From Streptomyces monashensis (GTDB taxonomy: Bacteria; Actinomycetota; Actinomycetes; Streptomycetales; Streptomycetaceae): a stretch of 64,000 nt of DNA. Within the stretch, counting starts at the first letter, position 1. Every line of letters starts with the position of its first letter. A program made the position numbers and the translations under genes. Below are positions 1 through 9,151 of the stretch, piece after piece. The notes below the pieces were generated by a model that ran no database searches, was not told the origin of the DNA, and worked only from the letters and a program-made list of their open reading frames with translations. The stretch is taken from NCBI RefSeq assembly GCF_001866665.1, contig NZ_MLYO01000007.1, positions 1 through 64,000 on the forward strand, in the 5' to 3' direction.

Positions 1-357
1 GGGGTGAGGGGTGAGCGTACGACGGTTGCGCCGGCGGGGGGGCGGGGGGACTGGAGGCGGGCAGGGGCCGGGACGCGCGGCGCGTGCCGTCGCCGCCGTC
101 CTCCCTGCCCTGATGACATGGGCGCGGGACACCGCGCGACCGGCCGGGATCGGAGCCGCAGGCGTGTGCGGGCCCGGCCGACTCCTGCGGTGGGCGGACC
201 GTGGGCGCGTGTGCGAGACCGGCCCCGGAACGGCGCAATGCCGGCGCAGCTCCCCAGCTGCGCCGGCATTCGTGCCGTCCGCCGCACCCCCGTCCCCACG
301 GGGTTTCCTGGATGGATGTCCCCGCCCGGACCGCTCTTCCGGGCCTGGGGTCGCCGC
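1..357. other. left-edge region without a recognised gene
   Basis: Open frames here are long on several frames at once, as expected in very GC-rich DNA, and none encodes a recognisable protein. The only clear structure is the perfect hairpin at 237-270, listed separately. Confidence 0.4.
237..270. terminator. perfect 15-bp hairpin, probable terminator
   Basis: AATGCCGGCGCAGCT at 237-251 pairs perfectly with 256-270 across a CCCC loop. It lies about 90 bp beyond the stop of the leftward small membrane gene at 358 and could also end a gene entering from the left. There is no U-tract, which is usual in Streptomyces. Confidence 0.6.
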
Positions 358-534
358 TCAGCGCCCCAGCATCGCACCCACGGACGACGCCTGTGTGGCC
401 ACCGTCTCCCAGCCGTCGAAGACGAGCAGGAGCAGGGCCGCCAGGGGAAGGGCCATGAGCGTCGCCACCAGCGGGTGGCGACGGCCCGTACGACGGGGTG
501 CGAACGACGTGCGCCGCGGTGCCGTGTGGGCCAT
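358..534 (-). CDS. 58-aa hypothetical single-pass membrane protein
   Basis: The ATG at 534 follows an AGGAGAGG ribosome binding site. The N-terminus is basic (about eight Arg plus a Lys/His mix in the first 20 residues). One hydrophobic segment spans about residues 21-40, followed by a short polar tail, so a single-pass protein with the N-terminus in the cytosol is likely. No family is recognised. It stands alone, divergent from the kinase gene. A good ribosome site and a sensible topology support it as real. Confidence 0.6.
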   Translation of the reverse strand: MAHTAPRRTSFAPRRTGRRHPLVATLMALPLAALLLLVFDGWETVATQASSVGAMLGR

Positions 535-1132
535 GGTCCCTCTCCTGACCGTCTTGTGTTCTCGGAGCGGCGGGTGTCTGACCTCGGGGGACGAGTGCTG
601 CACCCGCCGCTTGTCCACAAATCTAGGCGCGCGGCCCCCTGGGGGCGTCATGCCCTCGTACCGATTGCCGGGCCTCCCGGAGGATGAGCCGTGAGCTGGG
701 GAGTACTCCCCAGGGTGGAGACAGCGGAGCGGGTCTCGGGGTCTTCCCTGAGGGGACGTCCGCCGTATCCCGTCATTTCCGGAGCATCCGGGTGCAGAAG
801 GAGTGACTTCGATCACTCGGACGACGGGCGGGAGGGCTGCCGCGCCCGTCCCGCCGTCCGCCCGGTCGGCGGTTGACCGGTCGGCGCACGGCGGGCGTCC
901 GGCGGGTTCACCGAACGGTGCCGACCGCCCTGACGCCGCTTCAACCCCCTTGTCCTGATTGCCGGTTGACAGCACGGGCCGCTCAAGGGTGCTGTCCGGT
1001 CCAGGGTGCTGACCCTGTCTCACATCAGGCGGACGGTCGGCACAATCCGTTCGGGCCGGAGGGCGCGGCCTCTGCGCGCCGACGGCCGTGGAAACGTAAG
1101 CTGTGCCACGTCACAGAGGCCGGGCAGCGGGG
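535..1132. promoter_or_regulatory. 598-bp divergent intergenic region with promoter and palindrome
   Basis: No gene is recognised. A TTGACA hexamer at 966-971, with a weak TGCTGT 18 bp later, could be a promoter reading right into the kinase gene. GAGTGA-CTTCGA-TCACTC at 801-818 contains GTGA-N6-TCAC, the core pattern bound by Crp-family regulators. Both are pattern-based assignments. Confidence 0.35.
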
Positions 1133-2557
1133 ATGAACATGGCGATGATGCGCCTGAGGCGCGAGGACCCGCGCGTCGTCGGCTCGTTCAGGCTGCACCG
1201 ACGGCTCGGCGCCGGCGGCATGGGCGTGGTCTACCTCGGCTCCGACAAGAAGGGGCAGCGCGTCGCGCTGAAGGTGATCCGGCCCGATCTGGCGGAGGAC
1301 CAGGAGTTCCGGTCGCGGTTCGCCCGTGAGGTCTCGGCGGCCCGGCGCATCCGGGGCGGCTGTACGGCCCGGCTGGTCGCGGCCGACCTGGAGGCCGAGC
1401 GTCCCTGGTTCGCCACCCAGTACGTGCCCGGCCCCTCCCTGCACGACAAGGTCGCCGACGAGGGCCCGCTCGTCGCGGCCGACGCCGCCGCGATCGGCGC
1501 GGCCCTGTCCGAGGGCCTGGTCGCGGTGCACGAGGCCGGGGTCGTGCACCGGGATCTGAAACCCTCCAACATCCTGCTGTCCCCGAAGGGGCCGCGGATC
1601 ATCGACTTCGGCATCGCCTGGGCCACCGGTGCCTCCACCCTCACGCACGTCGGCACGGCGGTCGGCTCCCCCGGCTTCCTCGCGCCCGAGCAGGTGCGCG
1701 GCGCGGCCGTCACCCCGGCCACCGACGTCTTCTCGCTGGGCGCGACGCTCGCCTACGCCTCCACCGGTGACTCCCCCTTCGGACAGGGCAGTTCCGAGGT
1801 GATGCTGTACCGGGTCGTGCACGAGGAGCCGCAGCTGTTCGGCGTGCCGGACGCGCTCGCGCCGCTGGTGCGGGCCTGTCTGGCGAAGGACCCCGAGGAC
1901 CGGCCGAGCACGCTCCAGCTGTCGCTGCGGCTGAAGGAGATCGCCGCCCGTGAGGCGCACGGCATGGAGGCCGGCGTACGGCCGCCCGCGCCGCGCGCCG
2001 CGGAGGCGGACCGGCCCACGGGCCGGCTCGTCAACACCTACCCCGAGCAGCAGCAGACCCAGCGGCGCCCGGCCGCCGGCACCCCGGCGCCGCGCGGCGG
2101 TGTCCCCTCCCGGGGCGGCGGTGTGCCGCCCCGGAACGGGGCGCCCGCGCGCGGCGGCAGCAGCGCGCGCGGTGCGGGGGCCGGCGCGCGGCCGGGTACG
2201 GCTCGTCCGACACCCGCACCGCGCGGCGGCGTCCCGCGCGGCGGCGGCCGGCCCGCTCCGCGCGGCGGTACCGGGCGGCCGGGGCCGCGTGCGACGGGGA
2301 CCGGACGGCGGCCGGCCAATCCGCGTCTGCTGCGGCAGCGGCTGTTCGTGTTCGTCGTGGTGACGCTGCTCGTGGCGCTCGGGATCGCGCTGGCGCAGGG
2401 CTGCCAGGGTCCGGCGCGCGGACTCGGCGGCGACGGCGACGGGCAGCGCGCCCAGCAGCTACGGCAGCAGCAGCCGCAGGCCGGGGGCCCGGCGGCGGAC
2501 CGGGACGCGGCGGCTCCGCGGTACGGAGCGGCTCCGGACCCGGACGCCGGTCGGTGA
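1133..2557 (+). CDS. membrane-anchored serine/threonine protein kinase (Hanks type)
   Basis: This is a eukaryotic-like Ser/Thr kinase. The glycine loop GAGGMG is near residue 26, the ATP-binding Lys (ALKVI) near 47, the catalytic loop HRDLKPSN near 139 and the DFG metal motif near 158. The kinase domain ends near 275. It is followed by about 120 residues of Pro/Gly/Arg-rich linker with many APRGG-type repeats, then one transmembrane helix at about 400-423 and a short extracytosolic tail. There are no PASTA repeats, so it is not a PknB cell-wall sensor. In-frame ATGs at 1133 and 1139 are both possible starts; GGGG just upstream gives a weak ribosome site for the latter. No cognate phosphatase or substrate lies next to it. 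Confidence 0.9.
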   Translation: MNMAMMRLRREDPRVVGSFRLHRRLGAGGMGVVYLGSDKKGQRVALKVIRPDLAEDQEFRSRFAREVSAARRIRGGCTARLVAADLEAERPWFATQYVPGPSLHDKVADEGPLVAADAAAIGAALSEGLVAVHEAGVVHRDLKPSNILLSPKGPRIIDFGIAWATGASTLTHVGTAVGSPGFLAPEQVRGAAVTPATDVFSLGATLAYASTGDSPFGQGSSEVMLYRVVHEEPQLFGVPDALAPLVRACLAKDPEDRPSTLQLSLRLKEIAAREAHGMEAGVRPPAPRAAEADRPTGRLVNTYPEQQQTQRRPAAGTPAPRGGVPSRGGGVPPRNGAPARGGSSARGAGAGARPGTARPTPAPRGGVPRGGGRPAPRGGTGRPGPRATGTGRRPANPRLLRQRLFVFVVVTLLVALGIALAQGCQGPARGLGGDGDGQRAQQLRQQQPQAGGPAADRDAAAPRYGAAPDPDAGR

Positions 2558-2604
2558 GCGCCCGGCCGTAGGCGCCCGGCGGTGAGCGTCGGCCGGGGCG
2601 GCCG

Positions 2605-3423
2605 TCAGGACCGCGGGCGGCCGGTCGCCACCGCGTAGAACGCCACCGCCGCGGCCGCGCCCACGTTCAGCGAGTCGACGCCGTGGGACATGGGGATGCG
2701 CACCCATTCGTCGGCGGCGACCAGGGCCTGGGTGGAGAGCCCGTCCCCCTCGGCGCCGAGCATCAGGGCCACCCGGTCCATCGTGTGGGGGGCCGCCTCG
2801 TCGAGGGAGCGGGCCTTGTCGTCCGGGGTGAGCGCGAGGAGCGTGAAGCCGGCCTCGCGGACCGACTCCAGGCCCTTGGGCCAGGTCTCCAGGCGGGCGT
2901 ACGGCACCGAGAACACCGCGCCCATCGAGACCTTGACGCTGCGCCGGTACAGCGGGTCGGCGCAGTCGGGCGACAGCAGGACGGCGTCCATGCCGAGCGC
3001 CGCGGCCGATCGGAAGATCGCGCCGATGTTCGTGTGGTCGTTCACCGACTCCATGACCACGACCCGGCGTGCGGAGCGCAGCAGTTCGCCGGCCGTGGGC
3101 AGCGGCTTGCGCTGCATGGAGGCGAGGGCGCCGCGGTGCACGTGGTAGCCGGTGACCTGTTCGGCGAGTTCGGGGCTCACGGCGTAGACGGGGGCGGGCA
3201 GTTCGTCGATGACGTCGCGCATGACGTCGATCCACTTGGCCGAGAGCAGCATGGAGCGCATCTCGTAGCCCGCTTCCTTGGCCCGGCGGATGACCTTCTC
3301 GCCCTCGGCGATGAACAGGCCTTCGGCGGGCTCGCGCTTGCGGCGCAGTTCGACGTCGGTCAGTCCGGTGTAGTCGGCGAGACGCGGGTCGTCGGGATCC
3401 TCGACGGTGATGAGAGAGGCCAC
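2605..3423 (-). CDS. SpoU/TrmH-family RNA 2'-O-methyltransferase
   Basis: A 272-residue SPOUT-class methyltransferase that probably transfers methyl from SAM to ribose 2'-O in rRNA or tRNA. The N-terminal third is the RNA-binding substrate domain. The C-terminal SpoU domain carries the motif with NHTNIGAIFRSAA near residues 125-140, MLGAEGDGL near 225, and the final motif SLNVGAAAAVAFY near 250, which together form the knotted SAM site. The start is GTG at 3423 with a weak ribosome site. The exact RNA target cannot be read from the sequence. It lies between the kinase and the cobalamin genes. Confidence 0.88.
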   Translation of the reverse strand: MASLITVEDPDDPRLADYTGLTDVELRRKREPAEGLFIAEGEKVIRRAKEAGYEMRSMLLSAKWIDVMRDVIDELPAPVYAVSPELAEQVTGYHVHRGALASMQRKPLPTAGELLRSARRVVVMESVNDHTNIGAIFRSAAALGMDAVLLSPDCADPLYRRSVKVSMGAVFSVPYARLETWPKGLESVREAGFTLLALTPDDKARSLDEAAPHTMDRVALMLGAEGDGLSTQALVAADEWVRIPMSHGVDSLNVGAAAAVAFYAVATGRPRS

Positions 3424-3512
3424 AGGGTGATACTGCCTTGTCCTGGAGGTGCTGCCAACGGCTGGGGCGGGGGTGTGTTACCCCGGGTTACGCGTGATCG
3501 AGCCACGCATGG

Positions 3513-4745
3513 TCAGCGGGCCGGCGAGGGGCCGACCGTCACGACCTCGCCGATGACGATGACCGCCGGCGGCTTCACCTCCTCGGCGCGCACGGTCTCG
3601 GCGACCGTGGCGAGGGTGGCGTCGACGCGGCGCTGCGCGGCCGTCGTGCCTTCCTGGACCAGCGCGACGGGGGTGTCGGGGGACTTGCCGTGCGCGACGA
3701 GCGTCTCGGCGATCTTCCCGATCTTGTCGACGCCCATCAGGATCACGAGCGTGCCGGTGAGCTTCGCCAGCGACGGCCAGTCGGCCAGGGAGCGCTCGTC
3801 GTCGGGAGCCACATGACCGCTGACGACCGTGAACTCGTGGGCGACGCCCCGGTGGGTGACCGGGATGCCGGCCGCGCCGGGCACCGAGATCGAGCTGGAG
3901 ATGCCGGGGACGACCGTGCACGGGATCCCGGCCTCGGCGAGCGCCTGGACCTCCTCCATGCCCCGGCCGAAGACGAACGGGTCGCCGCCCTTGAGCCGGA
4001 CGACCGACTTGCCCTGCTTGGCGTGCTCGATCAGCGCGTCGTTGATGGCCTCCTGGGCCATGTAACGGCCGTACGGGATCTTCGCCGCGTCGATCACCTC
4101 GACGTGCGGCGGCAGTTCGGCGAGCAGGTCGCGCGGGCCGAGCCGGTCGGCGATGACGACGTCCGCCTCGGCGAGCAGGCGGCGCCCGCGGACCGTGATC
4201 AGGTCGGGGTCGCCGGGGCCGCCGCCGACCAGGGCGACGCCGGGCGTACGGGTGCGGTGGTGCGGTGCCACCAGGGTTCCGTCGCGCAGGCCTTCGACCA
4301 CCGCGTCGCGGATGGCGGCGGTGTGCCGGGGGTCGCGGCCGCGCGCGTCCGTGGTGAGTACCGCGACCGTGACGCCCTCGCTGTGACCGGTCGCCGGGGT
4401 CCAGGCGGTCGCCCGGTCGGCGTCGTCGGAGCGCACGCACCAGACGCGGTGGCGCTCGGCCTCGGCGGAGGCGGCCGAGTTGGCCTCCGGGTCGCTCGTG
4501 GCGATGAGGGCGTACCAGGCCTCGGCGAGGTCGCCGTCGGCGTAGGGCCGCCGCTCCCAGGTGATCTCGCCCGCGTCCGCCATGGCCTCGACCGAGGGGG
4601 TCGCCCGCGGGGAGACGACGGTGATGTCCGCGCCCGCCGCGATGAGCGCGGGCAGACGGCGCTGGGCCACCTGCCCGCCACCCAGGACGACCACGCGGCG
4701 GCCGGAAAGGCGGAGGCCTACGGGGTAGGCGGGGTGTTCGGCCAT
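3513..4745 (-). CDS. cobA: uroporphyrinogen-III C-methyltransferase with siroheme-synthase N-domain
   Basis: This enzyme makes precorrin-2 from uroporphyrinogen III using two SAM, at the entry to cobalamin and siroheme synthesis. The N-terminal part (about 1-150) is a Rossmann CysG-like domain with VVVLGGGQVAQRR, matching precorrin-2 dehydrogenase/ferrochelatase. The C-terminal 250 residues are the SUMT tetrapyrrole methylase, with VGGGPGDPDLIT, the motif RLKGGDPFVFGRG, and VVPGISS. It therefore resembles the multifunctional CysG layout rather than bare CobA. ATG 4745 is chosen because GAGGAG lies upstream and it begins just before the conserved N-domain. It lies in the same orientation downstream of the BluB-CobT gene, though a hairpin sits between them. 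Confidence 0.9.
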   Translation of the reverse strand: MAEHPAYPVGLRLSGRRVVVLGGGQVAQRRLPALIAAGADITVVSPRATPSVEAMADAGEITWERRPYADGDLAEAWYALIATSDPEANSAASAEAERHRVWCVRSDDADRATAWTPATGHSEGVTVAVLTTDARGRDPRHTAAIRDAVVEGLRDGTLVAPHHRTRTPGVALVGGGPGDPDLITVRGRRLLAEADVVIADRLGPRDLLAELPPHVEVIDAAKIPYGRYMAQEAINDALIEHAKQGKSVVRLKGGDPFVFGRGMEEVQALAEAGIPCTVVPGISSSISVPGAAGIPVTHRGVAHEFTVVSGHVAPDDERSLADWPSLAKLTGTLVILMGVDKIGKIAETLVAHGKSPDTPVALVQEGTTAAQRRVDATLATVAETVRAEEVKPPAVIVIGEVVTVGPSPAR

Positions 4746-4838
4746 GAGGGGCGGCTCCTCGTGCAGCTGTGCGGTGGGGGCCCGCTGCACCTTCGGAGCG
4801 GCCCTGACGTGCGATTTTAGCTGTGCGTGGGACACAGG

Positions 4839-4878
4839 GCACGGGCGGTCCGGCAGGTGAACACCGGACCGCCCGTGC
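4839..4878 (-). terminator. 15-bp hairpin after the BluB-CobT gene
   Basis: GCACGGGCGGTCCGG at 4839-4853 pairs perfectly with 4864-4878 around a 10-nt loop. It begins 9 bp past the leftward stop at 4887, so it probably ends or attenuates that transcript before cobA. Confidence 0.7.
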
Positions 4879-4886
4879 CGTGCCGC

Positions 4887-7800
4887 CTACTTCTCGGTGA
4901 CCCCTGCCGAGTCGAACGTCGCCACCTCGTGCATCGCCCGGGCCGTGCTCTGGACCAGCGGGAGGGCCAGGAGGGCGCCCGTACCCTCGCCGAGGCGCAG
5001 GTCCAGGTCCACCAGGGGGCGCAGGCCCAGCTTGTTGAGGGCGGCCACGTGGCCCGGTTCGGCGCTGCGGTGGCCCGCGATGCAGGCCGCGAGCACCTCG
5101 GGGGCGATGGCGCGGGCGACCAGGGCCGCGGCACCGGCGCTGACACCGTCCAGGATCACCGGCGTACGCAGCGAGGCGCCGCCGAGGAGGAGGCCGACCA
5201 TGGCCGCGTGCTCGAAGCCGCCGAGGGCCGCGAGGACGCCGAGCGGGTCGGCCGGGTCCGGCTGGTGGAGTTCCAGCGCCCGGCGCACGACCTCGGTCTT
5301 GCGGGCCAGCGTCTCGTCGTTGATGCCCGTGCCACGACCCGTGACCTCCGCCGGATCGGCGCCGGTGTAGACCGAGATCAGCGCGGCGGACGCGGTCGTG
5401 TTCGCGATGCCCATCTCGCCGGTGAGCAGCGCCTTGTTGCCGGCCGCGACCAGGTCGCGAGCGGTCTCGATACCGACCTCGATGGCCGCCTTGGCCTCCT
5501 CGCGGGTCATCGCGGGGCCGGTGGTCATGTCGGACGTGCCGCCCCGGATCTTGCGGGGCAGCAGGCCGGGCGTGGCGGGCAGGTCGGCGGCGACACCGAC
5601 GTCCACGACGCACACCTCGGCGCCGACCTGCGCGGCGAAGGCGTTGCAGACCGCTCCCCCGCCGAGGAAGTTGGCCACCATCTGGGCCGTGACCTCCTGC
5701 GGCCAGGGGGTGACGCCCTGGGCGTGCACCCCGTGGTCGCCTGCGAAGATGGCGACGGCGGCAGGCTCCGGGATCGGCGGCGGGCACTGCCGGGACAGCC
5801 CGGACAGCTGCGCGGAGATGATCTCCAGCATGCCGAGCGCGCCGGCCGGCTTGGTCATGCGCTTCTGGCGCTCCCAGGCCTCGCCGAGGGCCTTGGCGTC
5901 GAGCGGGCGGATCTGGGCGACGGTCTCGGCAAGCAGGTCGTGGGGTTCCTCTCCGGGCAGGGCGCGGCGGCCGTACGTCTCCTCGTGCACCACCCAGGAC
6001 AGCGGGCGTCGCTTGGACCAGCCGGCCTGCATCAGCTCGGGCTCGTCCGGGAACTCGTCGACGTACCCGACGCACAGGTACGCGACGACCTCCAGGTGCT
6101 CGGGCAGGCCGAGCGCGCGGACCATCTCCCGCTCGTCGAAGAAGCTGACCCAGCCGACGCCGAGGCCTTCGGCGCGGGCGGCGAGCCAGAGGTTCTCCAC
6201 CGCGAGCGCCGAGGAGTAGGGCGCCATCTGCGGCTGCGTGTGACGGCCGAGGGTGTGGCGGCCGCCCCGGGTGGGGTCCGCGGTGACGACGATGTTGACC
6301 GGGGTGTCGAGGATGGCCTCGATCTTCAGTTCCTTGAACTGCTTGGCCCGGCCCTTCGGCAGCGACTTGGCGTACGCGTCGCGCTGCCGCATCGCCAGTT
6401 CGTGCATCGTCCGCCGGGTGTCGGCGGAGCGGATGACGACGAAGTCCCAGGGCTGCGAGTGGCCCACGGAGGGCGCCGTGTGGGCGGCCTCCAGGACGCG
6501 CAGCAGCACCTCGTGCGGGATGGGGTCGCTGCGGAAGCCGTTGCGGATGTCGCGGCGTTCGCGCATCACCTTCAGGACGGCCTCGCGCTCGGCGTCGTCG
6601 TAGCCGGGCGCGGCCGGGCCGGCGGGCTGTCGTGCTTCCGCCACTGCGGCCGTGTCCTCTTCTTCCTGGTCGGCGGCCCTGGTCCGGAGGTCCTCCGCGT
6701 GCTGTACGACATCGGGCGCGTGCCCCGCGTCCGGCGCCGCGGATGCGAGGGCCTGGTCCCCCTCGCGCGGTGCGGGCACCGTGGGCACCGCCTGCTGCGG
6801 CTCCTCCGTGGGCAGGACGAGGGGGTACGGCGGGGTCGGCGCCAGGTGCGGGGTGGTGGGCACCTGCCCGTCGACGGCCACGAACTGTCCGAGCGGCTGC
6901 TCCGGCCGCGGCTCCGCCGCTACGTGCGAGGGCAGCGGCTCGGCCTGCTCGGCCTCGGCGGCGGCCGGGACCTGGGCCTGCGGCTCGGCGACGTTTCCGA
7001 TGGGCTCGGGCTCCGCGCCGGCCGGGGCGGCGGGCGCTTCGGGGGTGGCGACCGGCCCGGGAGCGACGATGTCCTGTGCGGCCGCCTCGGGCTGCGGCTG
7101 CGACTCGACGGCGGCGGGCTGGGCCTGCTGCTCCGCGGCCGGCTGTGCTGCCTCGGGCACCGCCTGGGCCTCGGGCGCGGCGGACACGAGGGGCGGGACG
7201 GGTTCGGCCAGTTGCGGGCCCTGGGCCGGGTAGGGCTGCGGCTCGGGCGCCGCGGGAACGTCGGCGGCGGGCGCGGGGGCCTCGGCGGCGGGCGCGGTCG
7301 GCACCGCGGCCTCGACTTCCGCGGCTTCCGCCGCTTGCGCCGCCTCCGGAGCGTGCGCGGCCGGCTGCTCGGGCGCCGGCACGGCCTCGACGGGCGGTAC
7401 GACGTCGGCGGCGGGGGTGCTCGGTTCGGGCCGCGCCGGGGTGACGGCCTCCGGGGCGACGGCCGCAGCCGCCTCCGCCTCGGCAGGCGCGACGGGCGCG
7501 GCGGGCACGGCAGCGGCAACGGGGGCCTCGGCGACCGGCACGGCCTGCGCCTCTGCACCCTGCTCGGGGGCCGCGGCCTGCTGGGCCGCACCGGCGGCCT
7601 GCACGGGCTCGGCGCCCTCGACGGCCTGAGCCTCCTCGGGCGGTTGCACCACCACGGCGTCGACCGGGGCGGCGGGCTGCGCGGCCTCGGCGACGACGGG
7701 TGCTGCCTCGGCGGGGGCCTGCTCGGCCGCGCCGCTCTCCGGTGCCACCACGGCCACCTCGACCTTCTCGGGAGCCGCGACGACGGCCGGAGCCACGTAG

Positions 7801-8756
7801 ACCCCGTCGTGGGCGGCCGCGGGCTGCACACCGTCGTGACCGTGCACGACCGGCGCGGCGGCGAGCGCGTCGCCGGCCGTCTGCCTCGCGACCGGGGCGA
7901 CGGCGGCCTGGTCGGCGCCGGCCGAGGGATCCGCGGCGTCCACGGCGGCGACCGCGGCCTCCGCGGGCACGGCGGCGGCCTCCATCGGAACCGCCGCTTC
8001 CGCCGGGATCACACCCTCTGCCGGAACCGCGACACCCGCGGGCACGGCGTCGTTCGCCGGAGCCACGGACTCGACCGGAACCGCGGTCCCGGCCTCCGCC
8101 GCGTCCACCGCGAGGGCGGCATCCGCCGCGACACCGGCGTCCGGTGTGACGACCGCCGGATCAACCGTTTCCGCAGCCGGGGCCGATGCGGGCGCCTCGG
8201 CCACCGGCGCGGGCGCCGTACCCCAGGGGACCGCGTTCTGCGGGCCCGTCTCGCCCAGCGGCTGGGCGTCGAGATACTCGGGGCCGACCGGTGCCGGGGC
8301 GGGCTGGCGCACCGGTGCGCCGGCCGGGCCGCGGTCGGCGAGGGAGCGGACCGGGCTGGCGGAGGCGTCCGGGATCGGCGGGCCGAGGTGCAGCGGGCGG
8401 CGCGGCGGCTGCGCGGCGGCCTGCGGATCCTGCGGCGCGGAGAAGACGGGGGCCGCCGGCGCGGACACCGGGGCCGGGTCGGGCAGCCGGACGCCGCCGA
8501 GGTCCACGGAACCGCTGTCACGGCCGGCCGTCTCGTGCGGACCCGGCTCGTGCACGGCTTCCAGGACCGGCTCCGGAGCGGGCGGCGGTACCTCGTTGCC
8601 CCACGCGCCCTGGGCGCCGGGCAGCAGCAGCTCTTCGTCCTCGGCGGGCGCTTCGGAGAGGTAGGTGTACGCACCGTGCGCGGCGACGCCCGGCTGCTCC
8701 ACCATGCCTGCGCTCTCCGGCTGTCCCTCGCCCGGGACCTGGCCGGTGTCGGTCAT
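4887..8756 (-). CDS. cobT: BluB-CobT fusion: DMB synthase plus DMB phosphoribosyltransferase
   Basis: A 1289-residue fusion. Residues 1 to about 715 are low-complexity Ala/Pro/Val/Glu sequence with no catalytic motif. Residues about 718-925 are a nitroreductase-fold BluB domain (MRERRDIRNGF, PSVGHSQPWDFV, GVGWVSFFDE), the flavin-destroying enzyme that makes 5,6-dimethylbenzimidazole (DMB) from FMNH2 and O2. Residues about 935-1289 are CobT, with GDHGVHAQGVTPWPQ, GEMGIANTT, GRGTGI, LGGFEHAAMVGL and HRSAEPGH; it transfers phosphoribose from nicotinate mononucleotide to DMB. One chain therefore makes and activates the B12 lower ligand. GGGCGAGGGG precedes ATG 8756. The long acidic/Ala-Pro region is unexplained. 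Confidence 0.92.
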   Translation of the reverse strand: MTDTGQVPGEGQPESAGMVEQPGVAAHGAYTYLSEAPAEDEELLLPGAQGAWGNEVPPPAPEPVLEAVHEPGPHETAGRDSGSVDLGGVRLPDPAPVSAPAAPVFSAPQDPQAAAQPPRRPLHLGPPIPDASASPVRSLADRGPAGAPVRQPAPAPVGPEYLDAQPLGETGPQNAVPWGTAPAPVAEAPASAPAAETVDPAVVTPDAGVAADAALAVDAAEAGTAVPVESVAPANDAVPAGVAVPAEGVIPAEAAVPMEAAAVPAEAAVAAVDAADPSAGADQAAVAPVARQTAGDALAAAPVVHGHDGVQPAAAHDGVYVAPAVVAAPEKVEVAVVAPESGAAEQAPAEAAPVVAEAAQPAAPVDAVVVQPPEEAQAVEGAEPVQAAGAAQQAAAPEQGAEAQAVPVAEAPVAAAVPAAPVAPAEAEAAAAVAPEAVTPARPEPSTPAADVVPPVEAVPAPEQPAAHAPEAAQAAEAAEVEAAVPTAPAAEAPAPAADVPAAPEPQPYPAQGPQLAEPVPPLVSAAPEAQAVPEAAQPAAEQQAQPAAVESQPQPEAAAQDIVAPGPVATPEAPAAPAGAEPEPIGNVAEPQAQVPAAAEAEQAEPLPSHVAAEPRPEQPLGQFVAVDGQVPTTPHLAPTPPYPLVLPTEEPQQAVPTVPAPREGDQALASAAPDAGHAPDVVQHAEDLRTRAADQEEEDTAAVAEARQPAGPAAPGYDDAEREAVLKVMRERRDIRNGFRSDPIPHEVLLRVLEAAHTAPSVGHSQPWDFVVIRSADTRRTMHELAMRQRDAYAKSLPKGRAKQFKELKIEAILDTPVNIVVTADPTRGGRHTLGRHTQPQMAPYSSALAVENLWLAARAEGLGVGWVSFFDEREMVRALGLPEHLEVVAYLCVGYVDEFPDEPELMQAGWSKRRPLSWVVHEETYGRRALPGEEPHDLLAETVAQIRPLDAKALGEAWERQKRMTKPAGALGMLEIISAQLSGLSRQCPPPIPEPAAVAIFAGDHGVHAQGVTPWPQEVTAQMVANFLGGGAVCNAFAAQVGAEVCVVDVGVAADLPATPGLLPRKIRGGTSDMTTGPAMTREEAKAAIEVGIETARDLVAAGNKALLTGEMGIANTTASAALISVYTGADPAEVTGRGTGINDETLARKTEVVRRALELHQPDPADPLGVLAALGGFEHAAMVGLLLGGASLRTPVILDGVSAGAAALVARAIAPEVLAACIAGHRSAEPGHVAALNKLGLRPLVDLDLRLGEGTGALLALPLVQSTARAMHEVATFDSAGVTEK

Positions 8757-9151
8757 GCGTACCCCTCGCCCATCGGTTAGTGCTCTCCTACGACCAGCTC
8801 ATGCGGAACGGCGCACCGACCGCCCGCAGTGAAGAACGAGCGTCCGTGCCCAGCGGCACGAACGACCCGCCGGAAAAGGCGACAAAGCCATTCAGTGGCA
8901 TTGTCCCGGCCGTTGCGCCGTCGCGACAGCATGATCCGCCGCAGTCCGCTGTGGACTGCGCCACGTTGCGCGTCCTCCGGTTCCGCAGTACCACACCCAC
9001 CCCAAAACGGGCGCGCTTTCCGGACATTGGCGAACGAAGTTCCGGGCCGCCCGGTGCGGTACAACGATCGGCCAGCCTACCGCGCGCGGTACGACAACAC
9101 GATCACGGGGCGCGTTCCGGGAGGGCCCGCCCGCCTCCCGACCACCACCCC
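8757..9151 (-). other. 395-bp gap upstream of the BluB-CobT gene
   Basis: No gene is seen. A GCAGTCC-GCTGT-GGACTGC inverted repeat lies at 8941-8959, and a TAGGCT hexamer at 9074-9079 (minus sense) could be a -10 element. A GCCACTG string on the minus strand recalls part of the B12 riboswitch, but the rest of that aptamer is absent. Confidence 0.35.

Noticed and set aside
4..694. Overlapping long plus-strand frames at the left edge
   Set aside because: Arg/Pro-rich translations in parallel frames with no homology signal; the minus-strand small membrane protein has a proper ribosome site.
4827..8780. A 1317-codon open frame on the plus strand opposite the BluB-CobT gene
   Set aside because: It is the complement of an Ala/Pro-rich coding region; the translation is repetitive Gly/Arg with no domain, whereas the minus strand encodes clear BluB and CobT.
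8757..9151. Cobalamin riboswitch before the BluB-CobT gene, from a GCCACTG string on the minus strand
   Set aside because: The B12-box (AGYCxGGAGACC-type) and the rest of the aptamer are absent; a 7-mer alone is chance.
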